A DNA stretch of 64,000 nucleotides from positions 62,001 through 126,000 of the forward strand of contig JAJDUH010000021.1 in assembly GCA_022826805.1 (NCBI GenBank). Direction: 5' to 3'. How positions within the stretch are numbered: position 1 is the first letter of the stretch; every line of letters begins with the position of its first letter. This document shows, in pieces, positions 54,473-63,798 of this stretch. Position numbers and translations under genes: made by a program. The DNA is from Candidatus Poribacteria bacterium (GTDB lineage: Bacteria > Poribacteria > WGA-4E > WGA-3G). The notes under the pieces were generated by a model. The model was not told the origin of the DNA and ran no database searches. It was given only the letters and a program-made list of their open reading frames with translations.

Positions 54473-55234
54473 TTATACATTCGGAATTTGCAAGAAACTC
54501 GCCACAATTCGACAAAATTGCGGAAATTTGTCGAGATATGAAAAGTGTCCCGCCTCCTTTAGCACGACCAACCCGGCATCAGGTATTTCTTTCTCCATAA
54601 TATGTCCAAAGGACACAGGTGTATCCTTATCGTTTTCACCCCAGATTAACAGTGTAGATGCAGCTATCCGAGGCAAGAGTGCGCGTAAGTCTTGGTTTAC
54701 GACCTTCACAAGCGTGGCACGCATTTCACCAGCATTTTGATAATCCTTAGAGCCAGTGCGTTGAGAAACAGCGTTTGCGAAGCTATTGCCATACTTTCCG
54801 AATCGACGCATCAACTTGCCAATCTTTGCCACACCTACGCGAAGATAATATTTTACAGTTCGGCGCGGCTTAATTCCGGCACTATCAACAAGGATAAGCC
54901 TATCCACTTTTTCAGGGTGCTCCGCTGAGAGGATAATTGAAATTCTACCACCAAAGGAATGTCCAATGAAGTGTGCCTTTGGAATGGAAAATTTCTCCAA
55001 AAAGGCTGTGACAAACCGTGCATAATCGGACGTATCCCATGCTGTGGGAGGTATTTGACTCTTGCCGAATCCCGGTAAATCAAGTGCATAGACTTTGTGA
55101 GACCGGGCGAGCCATTCAAAAACCGGTTGGAAACTTGCGGCTTCTCCACCCCAACCGTGCAAGAGGAGGACTATATCACCTTCGCCAGCAACCTGATATG
55201 AGATGTTGAGACTATTAATCTCCGTGCTTTGCAT
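54473..55234 (-). CDS. Alpha/beta hydrolase within the dcw cluster
   Basis: A 253-residue single-domain hydrolase without signal peptide. VLLLHGWGGEAASFQPVF is the oxyanion loop, GHSFGGRISII carries nucleophile S93, LLIWGENDKDTPVSFG the acid and LKEAGHFSYLDKFPQF the His. It lies between murE and murF, a position where such a gene is not normally found. Substrate unknown; an ester or amide in envelope metabolism is suggested only by location. Confidence 0.88.
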   Translation of the reverse strand: MQSTEINSLNISYQVAGEGDIVLLLHGWGGEAASFQPVFEWLARSHKVYALDLPGFGKSQIPPTAWDTSDYARFVTAFLEKFSIPKAHFIGHSFGGRISIILSAEHPEKVDRLILVDSAGIKPRRTVKYYLRVGVAKIGKLMRRFGKYGNSFANAVSQRTGSKDYQNAGEMRATLVKVVNQDLRALLPRIAASTLLIWGENDKDTPVSFGHIMEKEIPDAGLVVLKEAGHFSYLDKFPQFCRIVASFLQIPNV

Positions 55235-55328
55235 CTTCCGTCTACGCTCAACTCCGCATGAACCTGCTTTATTGTTAAAATCCGAGCGATAAATTTACCG
55301 AAAACTGGGCAATTTGCTAACAAGGTGA

Positions 55329-56843
55329 TCACAAAGACTCCAAAACATCAGAAGCTACAATTCTGTCATCAAAAGGAAATCTTTTGCCGTGAATTTCTTG
55401 ATAATCTTCATGCCCCTTGCCTGCAATTACGACAACATCGCCTGATTTCGCTGCTGTGATAGCGTGCCGAATGGCTTCACGTCTTTCTGAAATACACACA
55501 TATTTTGCATCATGTGGCAAATTTGACACAATTTGCGAGATGATTTTGTCAGGGTTTTCAGTACGCGGATTGTCGGAAGTAATCACGCTATAATCTGCGA
55601 TCCGTGCTGAAATATTTCCCATTTTCGGACGTTTTCCGTTATCGCGATCACCTCCGCATCCAAAAACAGAAATCAGTTTACGTTCTGTGATGCGCTTCGC
55701 GGCAGTCAGGATATTTTCTAAGCCGTCGGGGGTATGTGCGTAATCAACGATAACAGCAAAGTCCTTTTCGTGGTCTACGAGCTCAAACCGTCCAGGTACG
55801 ACAGTGGCGGCGAGTCCGTCCTGAATCGCGGAGATAGGACAATTGTAACGGATTCCAACAGCAATAGCAGCGAGGGCGTTGTAAAGATTATATTCTCCGA
55901 GCAATCGGAGTTCTGCGCGGATAGGTCCATTCGGGGTAAGCGCTGTAAACGCCAGTCGGGTACGAGAAAATTCAATGTCTTTAGCGTGCAAATCGGGACT
56001 GTTTCCGTGTCCATACATCAGACGCTTTGAATCTGCACAGGCTTGAGCGATGCGATCTGTTACAGTCAAATCGCTGTTCAAAACGGCGACCGCATCTTTT
56101 CCGAGCTGCTCAAAGAGCATTAACTTCGCCTTGAGATATTCCTCCATCGTCTGATGGTAATCAAGATGGTCCTGCGTAAAATTGGTAAAGACAGCGGTAT
56201 CAAAGGTAAGCCCTGCCAGCCGCTGTAGAGCCAACCCTTGTGAGGAGGTCTCCATCGTGACGTATTCCACCCCTTCCTCGGCGAATTGCTTGAAGAGGGC
56301 ATGGAGGGCGAAAGCATCAGGGGTTGTGAGGAATGCTGGGAGCTTCTTCTCTACGCCTTGGGCGTTCGTGTACCGGTGTCCAACAGTCCCGATGAGAGCC
56401 ACTTTTCGTCCGCTCGCTTTGAGTATTGCATATATGAGATGCGCCGTTGAGGTCTTACCATTGGTGCCTGTAACGCCGATGAGTTTGAGTTGCTTAGCAG
56501 GATTATCGTGCCAATTGGCTGAAACCAAGGACATGGCCCGCCGTCCGTTAGGAACTTGGATGTAGGTAAATCGTTTTAATGTAGAGCCAAGACAAATTTT
56601 ACCCGTGTGGGTAAAATTTGGTGCTGTTTCTACAATTGGTTTTTCGCCAATAACAACCGCTGCTCCTTTTTGAACTGCATCTGGAATGAAGATATGGCTG
56701 TCAATGCTGATGCCTTGGTAGCAGACGAAAACATTACCAAGTTTGACTTCCCGATTATCGCTGACAACACCCGTGACATCCATATCAAGCAAGCCGGCAG
56801 TGGCAGTAATATTCAAGCCTTGGAGCAGCTGGCGAAGATTCAC
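55329..56843 (-). CDS. murE: UDP-MurNAc-tripeptide ligase MurE (meso-DAP type) with in-frame repeat insertion
   Basis: A 504-residue ligase that adds meso-diaminopimelate to UDP-MurNAc-Ala-Glu. VTGVVSDNREVKLGNVFVCY is the N-terminal domain, GVTGTNGKTSTAHLI the P-loop (123-137), and SDNPRTENP contains DNPR, the meso-DAP-specific motif. Residues about 73-92 (TAPNFTHTGKICLGSTLKRF) have no counterpart in the family between VGEKPIV-like and YIQVPNGRRA. They are encoded by a dispersed palindromic element at 56578-56622. The frame is intact, so the enzyme is probably active with an extra surface loop. It overlaps the ftsI stop by four bases. Confidence 0.95.
   Translation of the reverse strand: MNLRQLLQGLNITATAGLLDMDVTGVVSDNREVKLGNVFVCYQGISIDSHIFIPDAVQKGAAVVIGEKPIVETAPNFTHTGKICLGSTLKRFTYIQVPNGRRAMSLVSANWHDNPAKQLKLIGVTGTNGKTSTAHLIYAILKASGRKVALIGTVGHRYTNAQGVEKKLPAFLTTPDAFALHALFKQFAEEGVEYVTMETSSQGLALQRLAGLTFDTAVFTNFTQDHLDYHQTMEEYLKAKLMLFEQLGKDAVAVLNSDLTVTDRIAQACADSKRLMYGHGNSPDLHAKDIEFSRTRLAFTALTPNGPIRAELRLLGEYNLYNALAAIAVGIRYNCPISAIQDGLAATVVPGRFELVDHEKDFAVIVDYAHTPDGLENILTAAKRITERKLISVFGCGGDRDNGKRPKMGNISARIADYSVITSDNPRTENPDKIISQIVSNLPHDAKYVCISERREAIRHAITAAKSGDVVVIAGKGHEDYQEIHGKRFPFDDRIVASDVLESL
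56578..56622. repeat. GACAAATT palindromic element inside murE
   Basis: AATGTAGAGCCAAGACAAATT, then CAAATTTTACCC (56593-56604), GTGT, GGGTAAAATTTG (56609-56620): a perfect 12-bp stem. The leader matches the intergenic copies at 22009, 28193 and 29066 (AATGTAAAGCTAAGACAAATT). It supplies residues about 74-89 of MurE without a stop or frameshift. Confidence 0.85.
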
Positions 56844-58642
56844 AGTCCGCCTCCTTCCACAGCAAGCCGTTGCGTGGCGTCTTTTTCTGTTGCGACGGGT
56901 GTGTATTTGATAGGCTTTTGAATCTGAGGATTGAAGAACTCAGTCTGTTTCAAGTATTGTACCGATTGCGTGGCAACCGCCTGAAAAAGCGGTCCAGCGA
57001 TCTGTCCGCTGAAGCGTGCGCCTTTTGGCTCATCAAGCATGACAATTATTGAAATCACGGGGTTCTCTGCTGGTAGGAATCCCATAAAGGACATAACCTC
57101 TTTTCCAGCGTATCCTTTTCCATTTGGTTCAGCTTTTTGTGCGGTCCCTGTTTTGCCTGCCACACGATACCCTTCGACGCGTGCGCGTCGACCACTCCCG
57201 TCTTCAACGACACCAACAAGTATCTCTGCCATTTTGCTTGCGACTGCTGGACGCAGGACCTGCCGAACCTCAATTGGATACACTTTCTTAATGACTTTTC
57301 CCCTATTGTCCCGAATTTCTCGCGTAATATATGGACGGAGAAGTTTACCACCACTTGCGATGACATTCAGTGCGCTCACCATTTGAAGCGGTGTAACCAT
57401 AATTCCTTGTCCAAAAGGCACGGCACCGAGAGAGTGAGTATCCCAATGCTTGACTGCATACAGACTGCCACTATGCTCGTAAGGCAGATCGACCCCTGTT
57501 GTTTTTCCAAATCCGTACTTTTCAATGTAAGCCCCAAAGCCTTCATGCCCCAACTTACTTACAACTTTAATCATCCCGATATTGCTGGACTTTTGGATTA
57601 CCTGCTCCAAGGTCAGCCACCCTTTTGCCGAGACATCTTTTATAATTCTACCGTTCGAGAGCCGATACCGCCCATGTTCACAAAACACTCTCGATTCAGG
57701 GGTCATGACACCTTCGTTGAGTACAGCGGAAGATGCGACAATTTTAAAAATTGATCCAGGTTCATAGGCATACCAAACACCGATATTCCGTTTGGCTTCT
57801 TCATTTGCCTGTGCATAGGTATTCAAATCGTAGGATGGGTAACTTGCCAGTGCGAGTATTTCTGCCGTTCTTGATGCCAAGACGATGACTGTTCCACGTG
57901 GAGCGTTCCACTTCCGACAAGCTGCGGCTAATTCTTTTTCAGCGACATATTGAATGTACTCGTCAAGCGTCAAAACGATACTATATCCATAATCACTGGT
58001 GGAGTCTCCATCAGTAAGCAAGTTTATCGGTTCATTGCGAGCCAATGCTGCGCGGTGAGCGGCTTGTCGTGCCTGTGCGTTTAACAGATAGTTGTTGTAT
58101 TGGTACTCGATTCCCTCCCCCATATTCTGATCGTTAATATGACCAATAACTTGGGCAGCAAGAGCACCTTTGGGATAGGCCCGCTTCTGTTCGACTTCAT
58201 GTTTTATACCGCGAATTTCTTTTTCAATCGAGCGAATTTCATCAAGTAGTTCATAATCCAAGTCCTTCTTTAGCCAGACAAACCGCTTATCCTTGCGGCG
58301 GAATTGGGAAATCAGTTCTGACTCGGAGACCCCTAAGACGGGTGCCAGTCTTTGTGCAGCTGCGAGCGGGTCAGTCTTCATATACTTCGGATCGGCATAG
58401 ATGGATAGACTATGGCGACTCAGTGCCAAGACATTTCCGTGCCTGTCCAGAATTTTCCCACGTTTTATCTCTGCTGTGCGCGGGGAAAGCCAATCGTGCT
58501 CACTTGCCTCTCGATATGTGTCATTACCAGCGATCTGGATCCTGAAGAGTTTGCCAACTAACAACAGAAACCCAATCTGCATCAGAATAAGTGCAAAAAC
58601 AAGACGACGTATAGATAAATGCGAAGTATTTTTATTTTTCAT
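56840..58642 (-). CDS. ftsI: Septal transpeptidase FtsI (penicillin-binding protein 3)
   Basis: A 600-residue class B penicillin-binding protein. A membrane anchor at about 12-32 precedes the pedestal domain (LSPRTAEIKRGKILDRHGNVLA). The transpeptidase domain has S297-x-x-K300 in EPGSIFKIV, S-S-N at 352-354 and KTGTAQKAEPNGKGY near 485. The active residues are all in place. It makes the septal cross-links with FtsW. The stop overlaps the murE start, indicating translational coupling. Confidence 0.97.
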   Translation of the reverse strand: MKNKNTSHLSIRRLVFALILMQIGFLLLVGKLFRIQIAGNDTYREASEHDWLSPRTAEIKRGKILDRHGNVLALSRHSLSIYADPKYMKTDPLAAAQRLAPVLGVSESELISQFRRKDKRFVWLKKDLDYELLDEIRSIEKEIRGIKHEVEQKRAYPKGALAAQVIGHINDQNMGEGIEYQYNNYLLNAQARQAAHRAALARNEPINLLTDGDSTSDYGYSIVLTLDEYIQYVAEKELAAACRKWNAPRGTVIVLASRTAEILALASYPSYDLNTYAQANEEAKRNIGVWYAYEPGSIFKIVASSAVLNEGVMTPESRVFCEHGRYRLSNGRIIKDVSAKGWLTLEQVIQKSSNIGMIKVVSKLGHEGFGAYIEKYGFGKTTGVDLPYEHSGSLYAVKHWDTHSLGAVPFGQGIMVTPLQMVSALNVIASGGKLLRPYITREIRDNRGKVIKKVYPIEVRQVLRPAVASKMAEILVGVVEDGSGRRARVEGYRVAGKTGTAQKAEPNGKGYAGKEVMSFMGFLPAENPVISIIVMLDEPKGARFSGQIAGPLFQAVATQSVQYLKQTEFFNPQIQKPIKYTPVATEKDATQRLAVEGGGL

Positions 58643-58693
58643 ATATTAAACCGAGATACTTTCGAGCATTTTTACCCAAGGGAAAAACCAAAA

Positions 58694-59017
58694 TCACTTG
58701 TCCCAAATGATTTGTGAGGTTTCAGTAGGTTCAACCATTCCGAGTTCAGTAGCGATTTTCCTGATTCTCTGAACAGAAGTCAACGTTGATTTTTCTAATT
58801 CAAGTCGATAAATTTCATCCTGAATTCGATGCTTCTGCCTTTCATAGACAGGCTGACGTTGTAAAGCGACTTTCTTGGCGTAAGATGAAAACCAGATGCT
58901 GCCAGCGAAGGTGCAGAAGGATAATACCAAGAGTGTATAGACCAACGGAAATCCTTTTTTCGCTTTGGTTTCTTCTGGTTTCGCAATGCGCGCCGAATGT
59001 TGATCTGATACCTGCAT
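58694..59017 (-). CDS. ftsL: FtsL-like divisome protein
   Basis: A 107-residue bitopic protein: about 25 cytosolic residues, one helix (LVYTLLVLSFCTFAGSIWF), then a coiled-coil periplasmic part (RQKHRIQDEIYRLELEKSTLTSV) and a short end GMVEPTETSQIIW. The sequence is weakly conserved, as in all FtsL proteins. Identification rests on topology and on its place between rsmH and ftsI. Confidence 0.78.
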   Translation of the reverse strand: MQVSDQHSARIAKPEETKAKKGFPLVYTLLVLSFCTFAGSIWFSSYAKKVALQRQPVYERQKHRIQDEIYRLELEKSTLTSVQRIRKIATELGMVEPTETSQIIWDK

Positions 59018-59221
59018 TTATTTCACTTCCCAATCGGTATTACAGACGAGATGGGGTGTCTCATCTCCTATCCCAGACTACAATCTTTTGCTCATACGTC
59101 TCATAGGTATCTTTGCACAGCTGAAGGCGTAAACCCCTGTTTTTTTAACGTTGATTTTCATATTTAAGGTACATCTTTTTGTGTTTACACCAATTTGTCG
59201 CACTTTTTTTACAATTTTAAG

Positions 59222-60205
59222 TCATAATTTGCGTGCTACACGCAGTTTGGCACTTCTCGCTCGCGGATTGTGCTGTACTACAGACGCGTCCGGAACAATA
59301 GGACGCTTTGTTAGAATCTGTAGAGATGACTTATGCTCACAAATACAGACCGGGCTTTTGGGAGGGCAGATACACGTTTTCGCACACATCTGAAACCGGC
59401 GTTTGACTATTCTATCCTCAAGCGAATGAAAGGCAATAACACAGAGTCTCCCACCTGGCTTCAAAAGTGAAATTACGGCATCCAAACCGATCTCAAGATT
59501 TTCCAATTCCCTATTAACATGAATCCGCAGTGCTTGAAATACACGGGTAGCTGGATGAATTTTGGACGTCTTCTGAGGAACAGCACTCTTGACGATTTCT
59601 GCGAAATGCGTTGTTGTGGTTATTGGTATTTGCTGCCTTGTCTCAAGAATTCGAGCAGCAATCCGTCTTGCGAATCGTTCCTCACCATACCGCTTGAAAA
59701 TATCAACCAAGGTGTCCATCGAACTATGATTGACTACCTGCATAGCTGTAGGCGGGATTTCTTGATTAGTATTTAACTCGTGTCCGCTCCCCATACGCAT
59801 ATCCAGTGGACCGGGATGGTTAAAACTAAATCCCCTATGTGGTGTATCAAGCTGCAGCGATGATACCCCCAAGTCAAGCAGGACACCATCCACGGCATAA
59901 ATTGAGCACTCTTTAAGTAAAACAGGCATCTCTGCGAAATTACCGTTAATGAGACAGTGCCGATCCCCGAAGGTGTGTAACTTTTCTTTCGCAATAGCAA
60001 GCGCGTCAGGGTCCAGATCGATTCCGATGACATATCCATCCGGTGCAGAGGCTTTTAGGATAGCATAACTGTGTCCGCCTAATCCGACAGTACCGTCAAC
60101 ATAAACGCCATCGGGTTGCGGTTTGAGAAAATCAAGCACTTCGTCGCATAAAACAGGTATATGCTGTTGTCTATCCATAAGGCATTTCAATATGACATTA
60201 GTCAT
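59222..60205 (-). CDS. rsmH: 16S rRNA (cytosine-1402-N4)-methyltransferase RsmH
   Basis: A 327-residue methylase of the 16S rRNA decoding region. HIPVLCDEVLDFLKP is the family start, YVDGTVGLGGHSYAIL the SAM site, GVLLDLGVSSLQLDTPHRGFSF and LNTNQEIPP the catalytic region, and AFHSLEDRIVKRRF near the end. The ATG at 60178 (MDRQQHIPVL) fits the family's usual length better; the ATG at 60205 adds nine residues and lies in a hairpin (60190-60207). It heads the dcw cluster. mraZ, normally directly upstream, is absent. Confidence 0.96.
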   Translation of the reverse strand: MTNVILKCLMDRQQHIPVLCDEVLDFLKPQPDGVYVDGTVGLGGHSYAILKASAPDGYVIGIDLDPDALAIAKEKLHTFGDRHCLINGNFAEMPVLLKECSIYAVDGVLLDLGVSSLQLDTPHRGFSFNHPGPLDMRMGSGHELNTNQEIPPTAMQVVNHSSMDTLVDIFKRYGEERFARRIAARILETRQQIPITTTTHFAEIVKSAVPQKTSKIHPATRVFQALRIHVNRELENLEIGLDAVISLLKPGGRLCVIAFHSLEDRIVKRRFQMCAKTCICPPKSPVCICEHKSSLQILTKRPIVPDASVVQHNPRARSAKLRVARKL

Positions 60206-60207
60206 AT
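60190..60207 (-). promoter_or_regulatory. Hairpin over the rsmH start
   Basis: ATATGAC-ATTA-GTCATAT is a 7-bp stem that includes the upstream ATG of rsmH and ends 11 bases before the ATG at 60178. It could hide the start or be an operator. AT-rich sequence follows to 60247. Confidence 0.4.
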
Positions 60208-60247
60208 TTATATATTAGCATATTAGCAAGAAACATGCCAATTTATT

Positions 60248-60376
60248 TTATAGTAAAGCCCGAAAATATGTGAACATTTGGCACGGATTCCTGTTCGTTT
60301 GCGTGTAGGAGTGGGACGCAAACTAAAAGTTTGCGCTACAAAAGAAGTGTCCAATTAATTATGGAATTCACTATAA
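60248..60376. mobile_element. 129-bp MITE-like element, copy 1
   Basis: TTATAGTAAAGCCC begins it and TGGAATTCACTATAA ends it; the terminal TTATAGT/ACTATAA are inverted. A hairpin CGCAAACT-AAA-AGTTTGCG lies in the middle. The copy at 63610-63738 has the same length and nearly the same sequence. It lies between rsmH and the oxidoreductase gene, in the likely promoter region of the dcw operon. Confidence 0.8.
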
Positions 60377-60387
60377 GTGCTGCGAGG

Positions 60388-61353
60388 TCAGGGATCTATC
60401 CTATTTCGATAGATAGCCGACACAAGTTCCATTGTCTTGATTGCTTCTGCGAAACAGGTGATCGGCTGCTTGTCCTCCTGAATAGCATCCACAAAATGCC
60501 GAGTTTCCCCATAAAATCCGTATCTCCTATGCGACGCGTCAGACCCCGCGGCTTCCTCGGATGTGATTTCGGTTATGCCTTTAGGCGTGTGAATAACTGC
60601 GCGTCCACCCGGATCGGGATTAACATAGGCGGAAATCTCTCGTGCGTGCATCTCAAATGTATGAATGCGTGTCCCGACTGCCCAATTGGTGCAGAGATAT
60701 CCGGAGGCACCACTTGCAAATTTAACGATTGCGTTGAAACTGTTCTCGCGCTCGGAATAAAAGCTATTGATGTCACTGGCAACAGCTTTCACCTCACCGC
60801 CACCGAGCCATCGGAGTGCATCTACGGCATGAATCGCATCGCATGTCAAAACGTCTATTACGCCATCGTAATAGAGTGCCCCAGGCGTGTTTTTATGAAA
60901 AGTCGACATACATTGGATAATGGGACCGCGTTCTTCAACGATTGTCTTGACTCGTTGCAAGAGTGGAATAAAACGGCGATTGAAGCCTACCATTGTCTTG
61001 CATCCGTTTTTCTCGGCAGCGCGTGCCATCTCCTTGGTTTGATGGAGTGTAACCCCAGGTGGTTTCTCTATAAAGACGTGGTGCTGCTGCGAGAGACAGT
61101 GAATAACAAGCGGGAACAGGTGCTGGGGTGGCATGAGGACATAAACCGCATCCGGGCTTGTCTTTTCAAGCATCTGTTTATAGTCCGTGAATGTCTGCTC
61201 AATCTCAAAGCGTTCTGCTGTTGCCTGAAGTTTTGATGGCACCAAATCACACAATCCAACGAGATTCACATCCCCACACTCACTGAGGGATGGATAGTGC
61301 ACACCGTTAGCCATCCCACCAGCACCGATTAGGGCAATATTAACTTTGCTCAT
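60388..61353 (-). CDS. Gfo/Idh/MocA family oxidoreductase
   Basis: A 321-residue NAD(P)-dependent dehydrogenase-like protein. The ATG at 61353 follows AGGAGG; the frame opens upstream to 61416 but has no ribosome site there. VNIALIGAGGMANGVHYPSL is the Rossmann start, AVYVLMPPQHLFPLVIHCL and HVFIEKPPGVTLHQTKEM (EKP motif) follow, and DVLTCDAIHAVDALRWLGGGEV lies in the second domain. Substrate unknown. It is probably a single-gene unit, since the MITE-like element follows it. Confidence 0.9.
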   Translation of the reverse strand: MSKVNIALIGAGGMANGVHYPSLSECGDVNLVGLCDLVPSKLQATAERFEIEQTFTDYKQMLEKTSPDAVYVLMPPQHLFPLVIHCLSQQHHVFIEKPPGVTLHQTKEMARAAEKNGCKTMVGFNRRFIPLLQRVKTIVEERGPIIQCMSTFHKNTPGALYYDGVIDVLTCDAIHAVDALRWLGGGEVKAVASDINSFYSERENSFNAIVKFASGASGYLCTNWAVGTRIHTFEMHAREISAYVNPDPGGRAVIHTPKGITEITSEEAAGSDASHRRYGFYGETRHFVDAIQEDKQPITCFAEAIKTMELVSAIYRNRIDP

Positions 61354-61500
61354 CTGGATCCTCCTAAATTGGTGGTTTCTTGGTTGTATACTATAGGAAA
61401 AAGTGTTAAAATGCAACTAACTTTACAAGAAACGTACTCAGTTATCAGTTATCAATTGTCAGTCAAGAAAACACACCTATAGTGCGGGGACCTTGCGGAT

Positions 61501-63078
61501 ATGAATATGGATCCTATCAAATTAGAACTCTACAAAAACATGCTAACTTCGGTTGCAGAGGAGATGGGTGTAACGCTGCGACGCACAGCATTTTCACCGA
61601 ATATCAAAGAACGTCTCGATTTTTCGTGTGCTGTGTTTGACGACGCAGGTAAGATGGTTGCACAAGCTGCGCATATTCCGGTGCATCTCGGCTCAATGCC
61701 CCTTTCGGTCCTCGCTGCGATTGCCCACACCGAAATGGCACCGGGTGACATGATTGCTCTTAATGATCCATACCGCGGTGGTACCCACCTACCAGATATT
61801 ACACTTGTAGCACCTGTTTTTTCAAATGAAGATGGGAAATCGGCAAAAAGGCGACCTGTCTTCTTTGTTGCGAACCGCGCACATCACGCAGATGTGGGAG
61901 GCATGAGTCCCGGCTCCATGCCAATCGCAACGAGCGTAATCCAAGAAGGCATTCGTATTCCCCCTATCAAACTCATTCGAAGTGGTGAACTGAACACTGA
62001 TCTCTGGGAATTAATTCTCGCGAATGTACGTACCCCCGAAGAACGCCGAGGCGATATAGAGGCTCAACTCGCTGCCAATCGCGTTGGTGAACGTCGTTTG
62101 CAAGAAATGGTAACCAAATATGGAGACGCAGAAATTACTGCCTACATGGCGAAATTACGTGCTTACGCAAGCCGAATGGTGCGTGCGCGCTTACGGGACA
62201 TTCCAGATGGACGCTACGTATATAGCGATGTGCTTGATAACGATGGTATTATCGATGAATCGATTGAAATCCGCGTCGCAATTGAGATCAAAGAGAACAC
62301 GGCAGTAGTCGATTTTACTGGAACAGCCCCGCAGGCACGCGGATCTGTTAATGCAATCTACGCTATTACCCTTTCAGCAGTCTTTTACACTTTCCGATGC
62401 ATCGCAGGTGCGGATGTGCCTGCTAACGCCGGGTGTTTAGAGCCGATTCAGGTCATTGCGCCAGAGGGGAGCGTTGTGAATGCTAAGTTTCCAGCAGCGG
62501 TTGCGGGTGGGAACGTTGAAACATCACAGCGTATTGTTGATGTCTTACTCGGTGCCTTGGCACAAGCGTGTCCCGACCAGATTCCTGCCGCAAGTTCTGG
62601 AACTATGAACAACCTAACAATAGGCGGTTATGATGTTTCACGAGGTAAGGAATTTACCTACTATGAAACCATTGCGGGTGGGATGGGAGCACGCCCGAAT
62701 AAAGATGGGATTGATGCCATCCATACACACATGACCAATACAATGAACACTCCTATAGAGGCAATCGAGACGAACTATCCGATGCAGGTAGTAGAATATG
62801 GGGTTCGACGTGGAACAGGCGGTATGGGGAAATTTCGCGGTGGGGCAGGTGTTGTCCGAGCACTACAGGTGCTGACAGATGCGGAGGTCACTATTCTTTC
62901 AGAACGCCGAACGCGAGGTCCCTACGGTTTGCAAGGGGGTGCGCAAGGTCAACCGGGATGTAACGTGCTTATCTCTGAGGGAAAAAAACATCCATTAGCG
63001 GGGAAGGTGTCAATTTCTACGCGTGAAGGCGATATTATTCGGATAGAGACCCCGGGTGGGGGTGGCTTTTCGTCTTAG
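61501..63078 (+). CDS. hyuB: Hydantoinase B/oxoprolinase family protein
   Basis: A 525-residue subunit B of an ATP-dependent hydantoinase / N-methylhydantoinase / acetone-carboxylase-like enzyme. [45 protein letters not shown] is typical of the family start; [33 protein letters not shown] and [14 protein letters not shown] carry likely metal ligands. The C-terminal part, [16 protein letters not shown], and GGGGFSS end are also typical. Full length. The A subunit that normally precedes it is not here. The ribosome binding site is weak. Confidence 0.93.
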   Translation: MNMDPIKLELYKNMLTSVAEEMGVTLRRTAFSPNIKERLDFSCAVFDDAGKMVAQAAHIPVHLGSMPLSVLAAIAHTEMAPGDMIALNDPYRGGTHLPDITLVAPVFSNEDGKSAKRRPVFFVANRAHHADVGGMSPGSMPIATSVIQEGIRIPPIKLIRSGELNTDLWELILANVRTPEERRGDIEAQLAANRVGERRLQEMVTKYGDAEITAYMAKLRAYASRMVRARLRDIPDGRYVYSDVLDNDGIIDESIEIRVAIEIKENTAVVDFTGTAPQARGSVNAIYAITLSAVFYTFRCIAGADVPANAGCLEPIQVIAPEGSVVNAKFPAAVAGGNVETSQRIVDVLLGALAQACPDQIPAASSGTMNNLTIGGYDVSRGKEFTYYETIAGGMGARPNKDGIDAIHTHMTNTMNTPIEAIETNYPMQVVEYGVRRGTGGMGKFRGGAGVVRALQVLTDAEVTILSERRTRGPYGLQGGAQGQPGCNVLISEGKKHPLAGKVSISTREGDIIRIETPGGGGFSS

Positions 63079-63227
63079 TAATCTATGCGTAAGGAAAAAG
63101 AACAGCATTAGGATTAATTGAATTTATGTAATGCATCGGTTATTGCCCTCAAACCGCCTGCATAAAACGTCGGGGTTACAAACCCCTCCTACAAGCAGGA
63201 GGCACACCGATTCATGCTGAGATAAGA

Positions 63228-63582
63228 CTTGAGTTGAGAATAAGCCGGATTCTGTATGTGATGATCATTCATCTGGGATGGATGTTACCATTCACCTCAA
63301 GCGGTTACCTGGGGACGAGGCGGGCACACCTGTATCTGTCCCTCATTTACCTTGCTCCAGATGGGGTTTACCAAGCTCCATAAGTCACCTTATGGACTGG
63401 TGCGCTTTTACCGCACCGTTTCACCTGTACAACGCTTTGGGGCGTTGTAGTCTACTTTCTGTTGCACTTTCCATAGCGTCGCCGCTCCTGGGGGTTACCC
63501 AGCATCCTGCCCTGCGGAGTCCGGACTTTCCTCATCCCGATTGTAAAACTACACTGGGACGCGATCATCTACTCAACTCAAG
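63228..63582 (-). ncRNA. rnpB: RNase P RNA
   Basis: The catalytic RNA of RNase P, about 355 bases on the minus strand. The minus-strand sequence GGAAAGTCCGGACTCCGCAG, followed by GGCAGGATGCTGGGTAACCC, is the universal 5' core (P2/P3/CR I-II region), and AGAATCCGGCTTAT near the other end is the CR V end. CTTGAGTTGAG (63572-63582 as read on the minus strand) pairs with CTCAACTCAAG (63228-63238) as an 11-bp P1 helix, which sets the boundaries. The plus-strand frame 63278-63649 is antisense to it and not a gene. Confidence 0.95.
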
Positions 63583-63609
63583 CCTTTCTATTATACCGTA
63601 TCTGGTAGC

Positions 63610-63738
63610 TTATAGTAAAGCCCGAAAATATGTGAACATTTGGTGCTGATTCCTATTCGTTTGTGTGTAGGGGTGAGACGCAAACTAAAAGTTTGCGCTA
63701 CAAAAGAAGTATCCAATTAATTATGGAATTCACTATAA
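63610..63738. mobile_element. 129-bp MITE-like element, copy 2
   Basis: TTATAGTAAAGCCCGAAAAT to TGGAATTCACTATAA, with CGCAAACT-AAA-AGTTTGCG inside; nearly identical to 60248-60376. The few differences cluster in the middle third. No coding capacity. Confidence 0.82.
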
Positions 63739-63798
63739 AGGCAATGAAATCGGATGGTTGTGGGTTAATAGTTGTTAGTTAACAGTTAACAGCCGATG

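Noticed and set aside
60331..61236. Plus-strand 301-residue frame
   Set aside because: Shadow of the Gfo/Idh/MocA gene on the minus strand, and it starts inside the 129-bp element.
63278..63649. Plus-strand 123-residue frame
   Set aside because: It is antisense to the clearly recognised RNase P RNA.
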